From: Bacteroidaceae bacterium
Lineage (GTDB): Bacteria > Bacteroidota > Bacteroidia > Bacteroidales > Bacteroidaceae
Reading direction: 5' to 3'
DNA: 64,000 nt
Assembly (NCBI GenBank): GCA_017935785.1
Contig: JAGBGU010000010.1
Coordinates: 16,550 to 80,549, forward strand
The notes under the pieces were generated by a model. The model saw only the letters and a list, made by a program, of their open reading frames with translations, searched no databases and was not told the origin of the DNA. This document shows, one piece after another, positions 24,961-33,799 of this stretch; the first letter of the stretch is position 1; each line of letters begins with the position of its first letter. A program made the position numbers and the translations under genes.

Positions 24961-25832
24961 TGACAGTAGTAGGCCAGCTTATAGAACTGGAACATGGCGA
25001 CAGAAGGATTTCGGCCCGTTAAATGCCGGACCAGCAAAGGGCGCATCACGGGGAACAGAAGTCTTAATATGGCATCGGCCTTGAATCGTTTCAGCCGTTC
25101 ATAGTGCTGCAACAGACGGGAGTGGCTGCCCATTCTGTCTTTCAGTTGGTGAAGGCTGTGTAACGCTTCTTCCGTTTTGGACAGAAATTTATGGTTGTCC
25201 TCAAGGTAGCCGTTTATAAGAGGGTTGTCAATATGGATGATGCTTACTCCGTCTTGCTCTAATTCGTATCCCAGAAGCGTGTCTTCATATCCGTATAATG
25301 TTATGGACTCGTCAAAAGGATGCCGTAGCGCCACTTCCCGAGGCATCATAAAATTGAAGGTGCGCAGATTGGCATACGGATGCCTGTTCCTCCGTTCCGC
25401 CGTGAATGCCGGTTCCATAGTTTTTTCATAGCGGTATCTAAGGCATGCCGAGGGAGAATTATTTTCCTCGGCATGTAAAATTCCACCGCATATTACAGCG
25501 TTCTTTCCGGTCTCTTCCAAATAGAGCCTGACAAAGCCGTCGCTGCACACCTCTGCATCGCTGTCAATAAAGAGCAGGAATTGGCCGTGCGAATGTTTGA
25601 CGAGCCAGTTGCGTATCCATGAGCGTCCGTGATTTTCTCCTATCTCATGAAAGACAGAGTGGGGGATTGCGTTTATCTTTCTGTTTTCATTAATGCAGGA
25701 TAAGTTGTCCGAGCCGTCGTCAGCTACTATTATTTCATATTCTATATTACATTTGTCTGCTTGCTGTTGAAGGGCGGCAACAAGTGCTGTGCAGCGATAA
25801 TTGTATACAGGTATGAGAATTGAGAGTATCAT
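24948..25832 (-). CDS. Family 2 glycosyltransferase
   Basis: A 294-residue protein with the GT-A start ILSILIPVYNYRCTALVAALQQQ and EIIVADDGSD. The metal-binding motif is in LFIDSDAEV near residue 93. A galactosyltransferase-like C-terminal part contains YGYEDTLLGYELEQDG, where the ED pair is the likely base. No membrane segment. It transfers a sugar from a nucleotide donor, probably in surface glycan synthesis; acceptor unknown. The gene stands alone, divergent from rarA (73 nt apart) and convergent with the sulfur module, and its last codons lie inside the direct repeat. Confidence 0.85.
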   Translation of the reverse strand: MILSILIPVYNYRCTALVAALQQQADKCNIEYEIIVADDGSDNLSCINENRKINAIPHSVFHEIGENHGRSWIRNWLVKHSHGQFLLFIDSDAEVCSDGFVRLYLEETGKNAVICGGILHAEENNSPSACLRYRYEKTMEPAFTAERRNRHPYANLRTFNFMMPREVALRHPFDESITLYGYEDTLLGYELEQDGVSIIHIDNPLINGYLEDNHKFLSKTEEALHSLHQLKDRMGSHSRLLQHYERLKRFKADAILRLLFPVMRPLLVRHLTGRNPSVAMFQFYKLAYYCHLRK

Positions 25833-25905
25833 GCTGCAAATTTAGCGCATTTTTTATAGAAATCTTACTCAAGGATGATTTTTTTTTTATATTTTTGTAC
25901 TCGTT

Positions 25906-27183
25906 ATGAGTGCACCTTTGGCAGAACGAATGCGTCCGACTACGCTTGACAACTACATTGGCCAGCCACATTTGGTAGGTCAGGGTGGTGTATTGCGTAA
26001 GATGATTGAGACCAAACGAGTGACCAGTTTCATCCTTTGGGGACCTCCGGGCGTGGGCAAAACCACATTGGCTACCATCATTGCCAAACAGCTTGAAACG
26101 CCCTTCTATACGTTGAGTGCCGTTACCTGTGGGGTAAAGGATGTACGCGAAGTGATTGAGAAGGCGCAAGGCGCGCGGTTTTTCAATTCCGCCAGCCCCA
26201 TTTTGTTTATCGATGAAATCCACCGCTTCAGCAAGTCGCAGCAAGACAGCCTTTTGGGGGCTGTGGAAAAGGGTGTGGTTACGTTAATCGGTGCCACCAC
26301 AGAAAATCCTTCTTTCGAGGTTATCCGTCCGTTGCTAAGCCGTTGTCAGGTCTATGTGCTGAAAAGCCTTGAAAAGGACGACTTGCTGAAACTTGTCCAT
26401 AATGCAATAGAAACAGACGTTTTTCTGAAAGAGCGAGACTTCAGGATTGAGGAAACGGAAGCCATGCTAAGGTACAGCGGGGGCGATGCACGCAAACTGC
26501 TTAACATACTGGAACTCTTGTATGAATCTACCCCGGCTGGCGAAACCATAGTCATCAACAATGATGTGGTCTATGACCGTCTGCAACAAAATCCTTTGGC
26601 CTATGATAAGGATGGCGAGATGCATTACGACATCATTTCGGCATTCATCAAAAGCATTCGTGGAAGCGACCCCGATGCTGCGCTCTATTGGCTTGCACGG
26701 ATGATAGAAGGCGGAGAAGACCCCAAGTTCATTGCCCGCCGTCTGGTTATCTCTGCCGCAGAAGATATTGGTCTTGCCAATCCCAATGCACTGCTCCTTG
26801 CCAATGCCGCTTTTGAGGCTGTACATAAGATAGGATGGCCGGAAGGTCGCATCCCGTTGGCCGAAGCGACAGTATATCTGGCCACAAGCGCCAAGAGCAA
26901 TTCGGCATACATGGGCATAAATTCTGCAATTCAGTTGGTACAACAGACGGGTAACCTGCCGGTTCCGCTCCATTTGCGCAATGCTCCCACCAAACTGATG
27001 GCGGATTTGGGCTATCATAAAGGATACAAATATGCGCACGATTATGAGAATAATTTCGTCAATCAGCAATTTCTGCCTGATGAGGTGCAGGCAAACAGAA
27101 TATGGCATCCGCAATCGAACCCACAGGAATCGCGAATGAAGGAACAAATGCTGATGCTATGGGGCGACAGGTTCAAGGACTAA
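25906..27183 (+). CDS. rarA: Replication-associated recombination protein A
   Basis: A 425-residue AAA+ ATPase of the RarA/MgsA/WRNIP1 family. Visible: N-terminal [17 protein letters not shown], Walker [10 protein letters not shown] near 48-56, Walker [10 protein letters not shown] near 103-111, sensor [10 protein letters not shown], and the clamp-loader-like helical domain and tetramerisation domain ([21 protein letters not shown]). It works at stalled replication forks. A -7 box TATTTTTG lies about 17 nt before the ATG, so the leader is very short. purT follows after 60 nt. Confidence 0.95.
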   Translation: MSAPLAERMRPTTLDNYIGQPHLVGQGGVLRKMIETKRVTSFILWGPPGVGKTTLATIIAKQLETPFYTLSAVTCGVKDVREVIEKAQGARFFNSASPILFIDEIHRFSKSQQDSLLGAVEKGVVTLIGATTENPSFEVIRPLLSRCQVYVLKSLEKDDLLKLVHNAIETDVFLKERDFRIEETEAMLRYSGGDARKLLNILELLYESTPAGETIVINNDVVYDRLQQNPLAYDKDGEMHYDIISAFIKSIRGSDPDAALYWLARMIEGGEDPKFIARRLVISAAEDIGLANPNALLLANAAFEAVHKIGWPEGRIPLAEATVYLATSAKSNSAYMGINSAIQLVQQTGNLPVPLHLRNAPTKLMADLGYHKGYKYAHDYENNFVNQQFLPDEVQANRIWHPQSNPQESRMKEQMLMLWGDRFKD

Positions 27184-27243
27184 TGCCATATAAGTGATAT
27201 AGACACATTGAGAAATTAATCAAACAAAAAAATAGATATAGTT

Positions 27244-28410
27244 ATGAAGAAAAAGATTATGCTGTTGGGTTCAGGCGAACTTGGAAAGGAATTTGTGATT
27301 GCCTGCCAACGAAAAGGTCAGTATGTGGTGGCTTGTGACAGCTATCAAGGTGCACCGGCTATGCAGGTTGCCGATGAATGCCGCGTCTTCAGTATGCTTG
27401 ATGGAGAAGCGCTGATGAAAGCTGTTGAAGAGGTGAAACCAGACATAATAGTGCCGGAAATTGAAGCAATCCGTACAGAAAAGCTTTACGAATGTGAAAA
27501 GCAGGGAATTCAGGTTGTTCCCAGTGCCAAAGCTGTAAACTACACCATGAACCGTAAGGCCATCCGTGAATTGGCACATACCGAATTGGGACTGAAGACT
27601 GCAAACTATAAGTATGCCAGTACATATGAAGAACTGGTTGAGGCCACAAAGACCATCGGATTCCCCTGTATCATCAAACCCCTGATGAGCAGTAGCGGAC
27701 ATGGACAGAGCAAGGTTGACACACCCGAAGAACTGCCCGAAGCATGGGAATGCGCTTGCGGCGGTGCCCGTGGCGACTTGCGCGAGGTAATTGTGGAGCA
27801 ATTTATACCTTTTGATTTTGAAATCACACTGCTTACCGTTACCCAAAAGAATGGACCCACACTATTCTGCCAGCCCATCGGACATGTTCAGAAAGGCGGA
27901 GACTACAGAGAAAGTTTCCAACCCATGGCAATGACAGCAGAACAACTGGCTGAAGCCCAAAACATGGCGGCAAAGGTTACAGAAGCCTTGACCGGTGCCG
28001 GTATCTGGGGCGTTGAATTCTTTGTAAGCAATACTGAGGGTGTGATTTTCAGTGAGTTGAGTCCAAGACCCCACGATACGGGAATGGTAACATTGGCCGG
28101 CACACAGAATCTGAGCGAGTTTGAACTGCATTGCCGTGCCGTATTAGGTTTGCCCATACCCGAAATCACTCAGGAACGCCAGGGTGCATCAGCGGTAATA
28201 CTGTCGCCCGTAGAAAGCGAATGTCCCGAATATGAGGGAATGGAACAAGTCTGTGCAGCCCCCAACTCCTATCTGCGTATTTTCGGAAAGCCCGTGGCGC
28301 ACGTAGGCAGAAGAATGGGTGTTGTTGTATGTTGGGACAACCTTCAGGCAGACCAAAATCAATTGAGAGATAAATGTAAGAAGTTGGCATCCCTAATCAC
28401 AGTTAAATAA
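27244..28410 (+). CDS. purT: Formate-dependent phosphoribosylglycinamide formyltransferase
   Basis: A 388-residue ATP-grasp enzyme catalysing GAR + formate + ATP to formyl-GAR, the folate-independent third step of purine synthesis. Family features: N-terminal [11 protein letters not shown], then [10 protein letters not shown] in the ATP-grasp loop, and the metal-binding [16 protein letters not shown] block with Glu and Asp ligands. Length is that of the family. It lies between rarA and a hypothetical gene whose start is 6 nt downstream. Confidence 0.95.
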   Translation: MKKKIMLLGSGELGKEFVIACQRKGQYVVACDSYQGAPAMQVADECRVFSMLDGEALMKAVEEVKPDIIVPEIEAIRTEKLYECEKQGIQVVPSAKAVNYTMNRKAIRELAHTELGLKTANYKYASTYEELVEATKTIGFPCIIKPLMSSSGHGQSKVDTPEELPEAWECACGGARGDLREVIVEQFIPFDFEITLLTVTQKNGPTLFCQPIGHVQKGGDYRESFQPMAMTAEQLAEAQNMAAKVTEALTGAGIWGVEFFVSNTEGVIFSELSPRPHDTGMVTLAGTQNLSEFELHCRAVLGLPIPEITQERQGASAVILSPVESECPEYEGMEQVCAAPNSYLRIFGKPVAHVGRRMGVVVCWDNLQADQNQLRDKCKKLASLITVK

Positions 28411-28416
28411 TCATCT

Positions 28417-29208
28417 ATGGCAAGAAAAACCTTTATAATGGACTCTGTGTTGGACTTAAACAACACCAATATATGGTCTGTTGATGAGAATCAATTGTCA
28501 GTTCTGTGGGAGCAGACAAAAAAAGAAGAAGACTTTTCCTCCAGCGAAGAAAAAATCCTTAACATCATAAGACAAGCATTTGAGGTTGTTCACTACAATG
28601 CTAATGACGTCAGGGATGTAAAGAAATACGAAAACGGTGACTGGGCGCTCATAACCCATTGCAATCCGGCAAAAGGAAACATTGCCTTACGTAAAAAAAT
28701 AATCAGCAGTCTTTCTGACTTGAGTTTTGAAAACGTAAAGCATATCACAACCGCTACTTTGCTTGAACTTATTGACCGTAATTTTGGCGGTGGATGGGAT
28801 TCAATTTCCAACAGTACCAAAGACATTATCAATAGTGCCTTTGATGTCAGCACCACCCAGCTTCCGGCAAGCCGCATTCATGCACCTGGCGGAACTGTAG
28901 AACTCAAGCAGGCGCTTGGGTATGAAGTGCTTGAAATAACGAAGGGCACTTGGGTTGAGGCTATATTTGCCAAAAAGAAAGACCCAGTTGAAAAGATTCA
29001 GTATAAACCTGAAACCAATTCTTTCACATCTGACGGAGAAACAGATTCAGAGGAAACTGCGAATGAAGAAAATTCCGCTTATGACAATGAGGATGAAGAT
29101 GAAATCAACGAGAATGATGACACCTTCTACAGCAGTTATGCGCCTGAAGCCGAAATTAAGGAAGATGAGGAGGAGGGCTTCGGAATGGAAGAGGTAAACG
29201 AGCTATGA
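28417..29208 (+). CDS. Hypothetical protein with long acidic C-terminus
   Basis: A 263-residue cytoplasmic protein, no signal peptide or membrane segment. Residues 1-190 are mixed alpha/beta with no motif I recognise; residues about 195-263 are dominated by Glu, Asp, Asn and Ser (NEDEDEINENDD, KEDEEEGFGMEEVNEL). The tail does not end in GGLAG, so it is not part of that set. It starts 6 nt after purT and overlaps the symporter start by 4 nt (ATGA), showing translational coupling with a membrane transporter. Confidence 0.75.
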   Translation: MARKTFIMDSVLDLNNTNIWSVDENQLSVLWEQTKKEEDFSSSEEKILNIIRQAFEVVHYNANDVRDVKKYENGDWALITHCNPAKGNIALRKKIISSLSDLSFENVKHITTATLLELIDRNFGGGWDSISNSTKDIINSAFDVSTTQLPASRIHAPGGTVELKQALGYEVLEITKGTWVEAIFAKKKDPVEKIQYKPETNSFTSDGETDSEETANEENSAYDNEDEDEINENDDTFYSSYAPEAEIKEDEEEGFGMEEVNEL

Positions 29209-30680
29209 TACAGGGCACAGGTTTGCTCTTTTGTGCAGCAGGGTATTTTGCCTTGCTGCTTTTACTTTCTTTTCTGACAGGAAGGAACAGCAGCAACGAC
29301 GCCTTTTTCCGTGGTAACCGACAGTCAAAATGGTGGGCGGTTGCTTTTGGCATGATAGGCGCCAGTGTAAGCGGTGTTACCTTTGTCAGCGTCCCCGGAA
29401 TGGTATCAAGTTCTGCCATGTCCTATATTCAGATGTGTATGGGGTTTGTGATTGGATACGCTTTGGTGGCATTTGTATTGCTACCCATCTATTACAGGCT
29501 CAATCTGACTACCATCTATACATACCTTGACCACCGTTTCGGGCATACGCCTTACCTTACAGGGTCTGTTTTCTTCTTTATAAGCAAACTAATCGGTGCC
29601 AGCATAAGGCTTTTCTTGGTATGTGAAATTCTTCAGATACTCATTTTTGACCACTATGGCATTCCTTTCGGACTGAACACGGCAATCATGCTGCTGCTTA
29701 TGTGGCTTTACACGCGCCGCAGTGGTATAAGGACTATTGTTTGGAGTGATTGTTTGCAGACCTTAGTACTGCTGGTTGCATTAGTACTTATTATTTTCCA
29801 ACTTTGCAATCAGTTGGAGTGGGGATTCGTACAGACTTTACATGAGGTATGGGACAGTCCTATGAGCAGAATAATAATGCTTGACGACCCAAACAGCAGA
29901 CATTATTTTTGGAAACAGTTTGTCAGCGGTATATTTGTAGTAGTGGTAATGACCGGACTTGACCAGGATGCAATGCAAAAAAATCTGACATGCCGTAATC
30001 TGCGTGAAAGCCAGTTGAATATGTGCGTCAACGGATTGTTTTATCTACCTGTGAATATATTATTTATGTCTCTTGGCGTAATCATGGTTATCTATACGGC
30101 TCAAACAGGACTTCAACTGCCCTCGGGCGATGCTCTTTTACCGGCGTTGTGCAGTGGCGGTTATCTTGGCAATGGTGCCCTGATATGTTTTACCTTAGGA
30201 ATTATTGCCGCAGCATTCAGTAGTGCCGACAGTGCAATGGCGTCGCTGACCACCTCTTTTTGTGTTGATATAGCGCGCAGACCCAATGATGAACGATTGC
30301 GCAAATGGGTGCATCCTGGTATAGGTCTGCTGTTCTGGGTATTCATAATGATAGTCAAGGCTGTCAACAGTACCAGCGTAATTGATGCTGTATATACAGT
30401 TTGCAGTTACACCTATGGTCCGCTTTTGGGATTATTTGCGTTCGGTTTGCTTTCCAAGAGACAGCCGGCGCACAAATTGGTGCCCATAATATGTATGGTG
30501 TCTCCTGTTATATGCTATGTGACAGATTGGCTTGTATCATCCCATATAGGTTACAGGTTCGGCTACGAACTGCTCGTCTTTAACGGGCTGCTTACATATA
30601 TGATGTTATTGGCTTCTTCGGCGAAATTCCGCACAGACAATGCTTGTGGCAATGGCCACGTTCAGACTCTCCGTGGTTAA
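29205..30680 (+). CDS. Sodium:solute symporter family protein
   Basis: A 491-residue integral membrane protein with about 13 hydrophobic segments and the SSS-family features GMIGASVSGVTFVSVPG in the first helices and AAAFSSADSAMASL, whose Ser residues contribute to the sodium site in this family. It should take up an organic solute with Na+; the substrate cannot be read. The start overlaps the preceding gene by 4 nt. Its last 75 bases overlap the end of the convergent methyltransferase gene on the other strand. Confidence 0.9.
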   Translation: MIQGTGLLFCAAGYFALLLLLSFLTGRNSSNDAFFRGNRQSKWWAVAFGMIGASVSGVTFVSVPGMVSSSAMSYIQMCMGFVIGYALVAFVLLPIYYRLNLTTIYTYLDHRFGHTPYLTGSVFFFISKLIGASIRLFLVCEILQILIFDHYGIPFGLNTAIMLLLMWLYTRRSGIRTIVWSDCLQTLVLLVALVLIIFQLCNQLEWGFVQTLHEVWDSPMSRIIMLDDPNSRHYFWKQFVSGIFVVVVMTGLDQDAMQKNLTCRNLRESQLNMCVNGLFYLPVNILFMSLGVIMVIYTAQTGLQLPSGDALLPALCSGGYLGNGALICFTLGIIAAAFSSADSAMASLTTSFCVDIARRPNDERLRKWVHPGIGLLFWVFIMIVKAVNSTSVIDAVYTVCSYTYGPLLGLFAFGLLSKRQPAHKLVPIICMVSPVICYVTDWLVSSHIGYRFGYELLVFNGLLTYMMLLASSAKFRTDNACGNGHVQTLRG

Positions 30681-31358
30681 TGTGCCCTCAGGATAGTTGG
30701 GGATAAGCAGACGGCGGTTTATCATTTCTCTTGTCCGTTGGCTTATTCCCTTACCTTCGTTCCCCATCACAATAATGCCGTTGCGGCTCAATTCTTCTTT
30801 ATATATGTTATTTCCGTCAAGGAATGTGCCATATATTGGGCCGGAATATTGCGACAATACCATTGCAAGTTCAGTGTAATAAAACTTCACCCTGGCCAAT
30901 GCTCCCATTGTGGCCTGTACTGCCTTAGGATTATAAATATCAGCAGTATCAGGAGAGCAGATGATATGTCTGATGCCGAACCAGTCTGCCACTCTTGCTA
31001 TTGTCCCAAGGTTTCCAGGGTCCTGTACACCGTCAAGCATCAATATAAGTTCATCCTTCAACAAGTCAGGATTAAGTTCGTTTTCCGGAATCTGAAAAAG
31101 TGCGATTACTTGCTGCGGATGCATAAGCAAGCTTGCCTTTTGCAGTTCCTCCGGCGTAAGAGTGTCATAGGTGGTGTTGTTTAGCAGATTAGCGTTTGAT
31201 GCAATCCATTCAGGCAAAGCCGCTACATAAACGGGCTTCATGGACATATAAAGTTCATTCACTAATTTAGGCCCTTCTGCTACAAATAACCTCTCGTTTT
31301 TCCTGTACTTGCGCATTTCAAGGGCATGAATCCTCTTTATGGTTGCTTTACTAATCAT
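30606..31358 (-). CDS. TrmH/SpoU family RNA 2'-O-methyltransferase
   Basis: A 250-residue protein: N-terminal RNA-binding substrate domain (KYRKNERLFVAEGPKLVNEL), then the SPOUT knot with LDGVQDPGNLGTIARVADWFG (motif 1), VMGNEGKGIS (motif 2) and LNVAIATSIVCAEF (motif 3). It methylates rRNA or tRNA riboses using SAM. It overlaps the symporter gene tail to tail by 75 bp and is divergent from the TamL gene at 31423. Confidence 0.9.
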   Translation of the reverse strand: MISKATIKRIHALEMRKYRKNERLFVAEGPKLVNELYMSMKPVYVAALPEWIASNANLLNNTTYDTLTPEELQKASLLMHPQQVIALFQIPENELNPDLLKDELILMLDGVQDPGNLGTIARVADWFGIRHIICSPDTADIYNPKAVQATMGALARVKFYYTELAMVLSQYSGPIYGTFLDGNNIYKEELSRNGIIVMGNEGKGISQRTREMINRRLLIPNYPEGTLTTESLNVAIATSIVCAEFRRRSQ

Positions 31359-31378
31359 ATTTTATGTCACTTTATAAA

Positions 31379-31420
31379 CGCAAAGTTAATGATTTTTGCT
31401 GAAATAGTATTATCTTTGCG
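31379..31420. promoter_or_regulatory. Divergent promoter pair with mirrored -7 boxes
   Basis: The 64-bp gap between the methyltransferase and TamL genes has TAACTTTG on the minus strand and TATCTTTG on the plus strand. The two boxes lie in an inverted repeat CGCAAAG / CTTTGCG. Clear -33 boxes are not seen. Confidence 0.45.
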
Positions 31421-31422
31421 TA

Positions 31423-33681
31423 GTGAAATCTTTTTTGACAACCATAAAATATACTGTATGGGCAGTTACTCTCTTGTGTATTGCCTCATCATGCTCCGTT
31501 TCTAAGTTCTTGCCGGAGGATGCCACCTTGCTCGACCGTGTATCGCTTGTAAGTGACAGTGCCGGGTTTGACGCATCTGCCATGCAAGGATATATCCGGC
31601 AGCATCCCAATAGCAAATGGTTTTCATTGTTCAAGGCTCCATTGGGCATTTATGCGCTTTCGGGACGCGACAGTACAAAACGTATCAACCGCTTTATCCG
31701 CAAGCTTGGCGAGGAGCCTGTCATTTATAGCGAGGAAATTGCCCGTAAGACACAGTCCGACATGGTGTCTGCAGTACGCAATATGGGTTATCTCAATGCC
31801 AATGTAGACCTTATAACGCAGCGAAAAGGGCACAATACCAAACTGGTTTACTACATCAGTCCCGGCATTCGCTATAAGGTAAGGCATATTACCAAGAAAA
31901 TTAATGATGCTGCAATAGATACCTTGCTGCATGGATATGGCAATGCCTCGTATCTGGCTGACGGAATGAATTTCGACCTGAATGTGCTTGAGAGCGAAAG
32001 GTCAAGAATTAATTCGCTGCTGCTGAACAACGGATATTACCATTTCAACAAAGAATACATCCATTATATAGCGGATACTACAGTAGGTAATCAGTTGGTA
32101 GACCTGACGATGGAACTTAAACCGTACAGGATTGACAACGGACGCAGTTACCCGCACAACGTATACCGTATTGGCAATGTCAGTTACCAGTTGGAGGAAA
32201 GTTATGGCAAACAACTAAAAATACGCGACAAGGTGCTGAACGCATCTAACGAACTTAAACAGGGTGAGCTGTATAGCGAGGACAAAGTACAGAAAACCTA
32301 TTCGCGTATGATGCGCTTAGGTGCGGTAATGGGTACGAATATACGTTTTGAGACTGACAGAGAGGATACCACGCTCTTGCATACGAATGTAATTCTTACT
32401 CCCGGCAGGGCCAATTCCGTTAACCTTGAACTTGAAGGTACCAATTCCGCGGGTGACTTTGGTGCAGCCGTATCCACATCATACCAAAACCGTAACCTTT
32501 TTCATGGCGGAGAACTCTTCAGTGTAACGCTCAGAGGCGCATACGAAGCCATAAAGGGGCTGAACGGCTATTCTGACCAGGATTACATTGAATATAGTGT
32601 AGAAACTGGAATTACCTTCCCCGATTTCAAGTTCCCTTTTCTTTCCTCAAAATTCCGTCAAAAGGCACAGGCAACCAGTGAAGTAAGTCTTATGTTCGAC
32701 TCGCAGGACAGACCGGAGTTTCATAGAAGGGTAGTAACCGGTACTTGGCGGTACAGATGGAACCGTATGTCACGTAAGAGGCAGCACAAGGTTGACCTGC
32801 TCGACCTCAACTATGTTTTCATGCCGTGGATAAGCGAAACCTTTCGCAAGCTGTATCTTGAAGACCCCGAAAGCAGAAATGCAATCCTGCGGTATAACTA
32901 TGAGAATCTGTTCATCATGAAATGGGGTTACAACTTTACCTATAGCTCACAGCCGTTGAACGGTGCAGCAAGCAATTATGGCACAGACGCCTATATAATC
33001 CGTCTTGGAGCCGAATCGTCCGGCAACCTGCTTTACGGACTTAGCAATCTTTTTGCCGCGCGCCCCAATGACCAGAATCAGTATACATTATTTAATATTG
33101 CCTATGCACAGTATGTCAAGGGCGACTTTGACATCTCCAAGAGTTTCAGACTGGACGACAAGAACTCGCTGGCGCTCCACTTTGGTCTTGGTATTGCCTA
33201 TCCCTACGGAAACAGTACCATTCTTCCCTATGAAAAAAGATATTTCAGCGGAGGTGCCAACAGCGTGCGCGGATGGAATGTGCGCGGACTGGGCCCTGGT
33301 ACATTCAACGGGAGCGACGGACGAATCGACTTCATCAACCAGACTGGAGACATTAAGCTCGACCTTAACGCCGAATACCGCACGCATCTGTTTTGGAAGA
33401 TTCATGGTGCCGCCTTTATTGATGCAGGAAACATTTGGACCTTGCGCGAATATGCCGAACAGCCCGGAGGACAGTTCAAAATAGACAGCTTTTGGCGCCA
33501 GATAGCCGTTGCTTACGGACTTGGGGTGCGTCTTAATTTCGATTACTTTATCCTTCGTCTCGATGGAGGTATGAAGGCAGTTCATCCCGCATTTAAGGAT
33601 TCTAAGCGCCATTTTCCCATCATCCATCCTGATTTTAATCGGGATTTCTGTCTTCATTTCGCTGTGGGACTGCCTTTCTAA
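31423..33681 (+). CDS. TamL-type BamA-family outer membrane lipoprotein (first paralogue)
   Basis: A 752-residue protein with a type II signal peptide (lipobox SSC, about Cys 24) directly followed by SKFLPEDATLLDRV, the usual start of Bacteroidetes TamL. POTRA-like repeats occupy about 30-330. A 16-strand BamA-type barrel fills the C-terminal half, with GGANSVRGW near residue 605 (the loop-6 motif) and a final aromatic residue (HFAVGLPF). It should assist assembly of outer membrane proteins or envelope lipid transport with TamB; no tamB gene is adjacent, unlike the copy at 50406. Confidence 0.9.
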   Translation: MKSFLTTIKYTVWAVTLLCIASSCSVSKFLPEDATLLDRVSLVSDSAGFDASAMQGYIRQHPNSKWFSLFKAPLGIYALSGRDSTKRINRFIRKLGEEPVIYSEEIARKTQSDMVSAVRNMGYLNANVDLITQRKGHNTKLVYYISPGIRYKVRHITKKINDAAIDTLLHGYGNASYLADGMNFDLNVLESERSRINSLLLNNGYYHFNKEYIHYIADTTVGNQLVDLTMELKPYRIDNGRSYPHNVYRIGNVSYQLEESYGKQLKIRDKVLNASNELKQGELYSEDKVQKTYSRMMRLGAVMGTNIRFETDREDTTLLHTNVILTPGRANSVNLELEGTNSAGDFGAAVSTSYQNRNLFHGGELFSVTLRGAYEAIKGLNGYSDQDYIEYSVETGITFPDFKFPFLSSKFRQKAQATSEVSLMFDSQDRPEFHRRVVTGTWRYRWNRMSRKRQHKVDLLDLNYVFMPWISETFRKLYLEDPESRNAILRYNYENLFIMKWGYNFTYSSQPLNGAASNYGTDAYIIRLGAESSGNLLYGLSNLFAARPNDQNQYTLFNIAYAQYVKGDFDISKSFRLDDKNSLALHFGLGIAYPYGNSTILPYEKRYFSGGANSVRGWNVRGLGPGTFNGSDGRIDFINQTGDIKLDLNAEYRTHLFWKIHGAAFIDAGNIWTLREYAEQPGGQFKIDSFWRQIAVAYGLGVRLNFDYFILRLDGGMKAVHPAFKDSKRHFPIIHPDFNRDFCLHFAVGLPF

Positions 33682-33711
33682 TCAAACAAGATAAAAATGG
33701 CGGCTTAATAT

Positions 33712-33742
33712 TTTGCCCTCTGTCCAAGTTGTGCTAACTTTG
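33712..33742 (+). promoter_or_regulatory. Promoter of GH2 gene
   Basis: TTTG (33712-33715), 19 nt, TAACTTTG (33735-33742), an ideal Bacteroidetes promoter, about 57 nt before the ATG. Confidence 0.8.
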
Positions 33743-33799
33743 TATGGTCTTACGTGATAATTAATCAAATTTTCTAACTTATAATTACTGTTTTTATTC

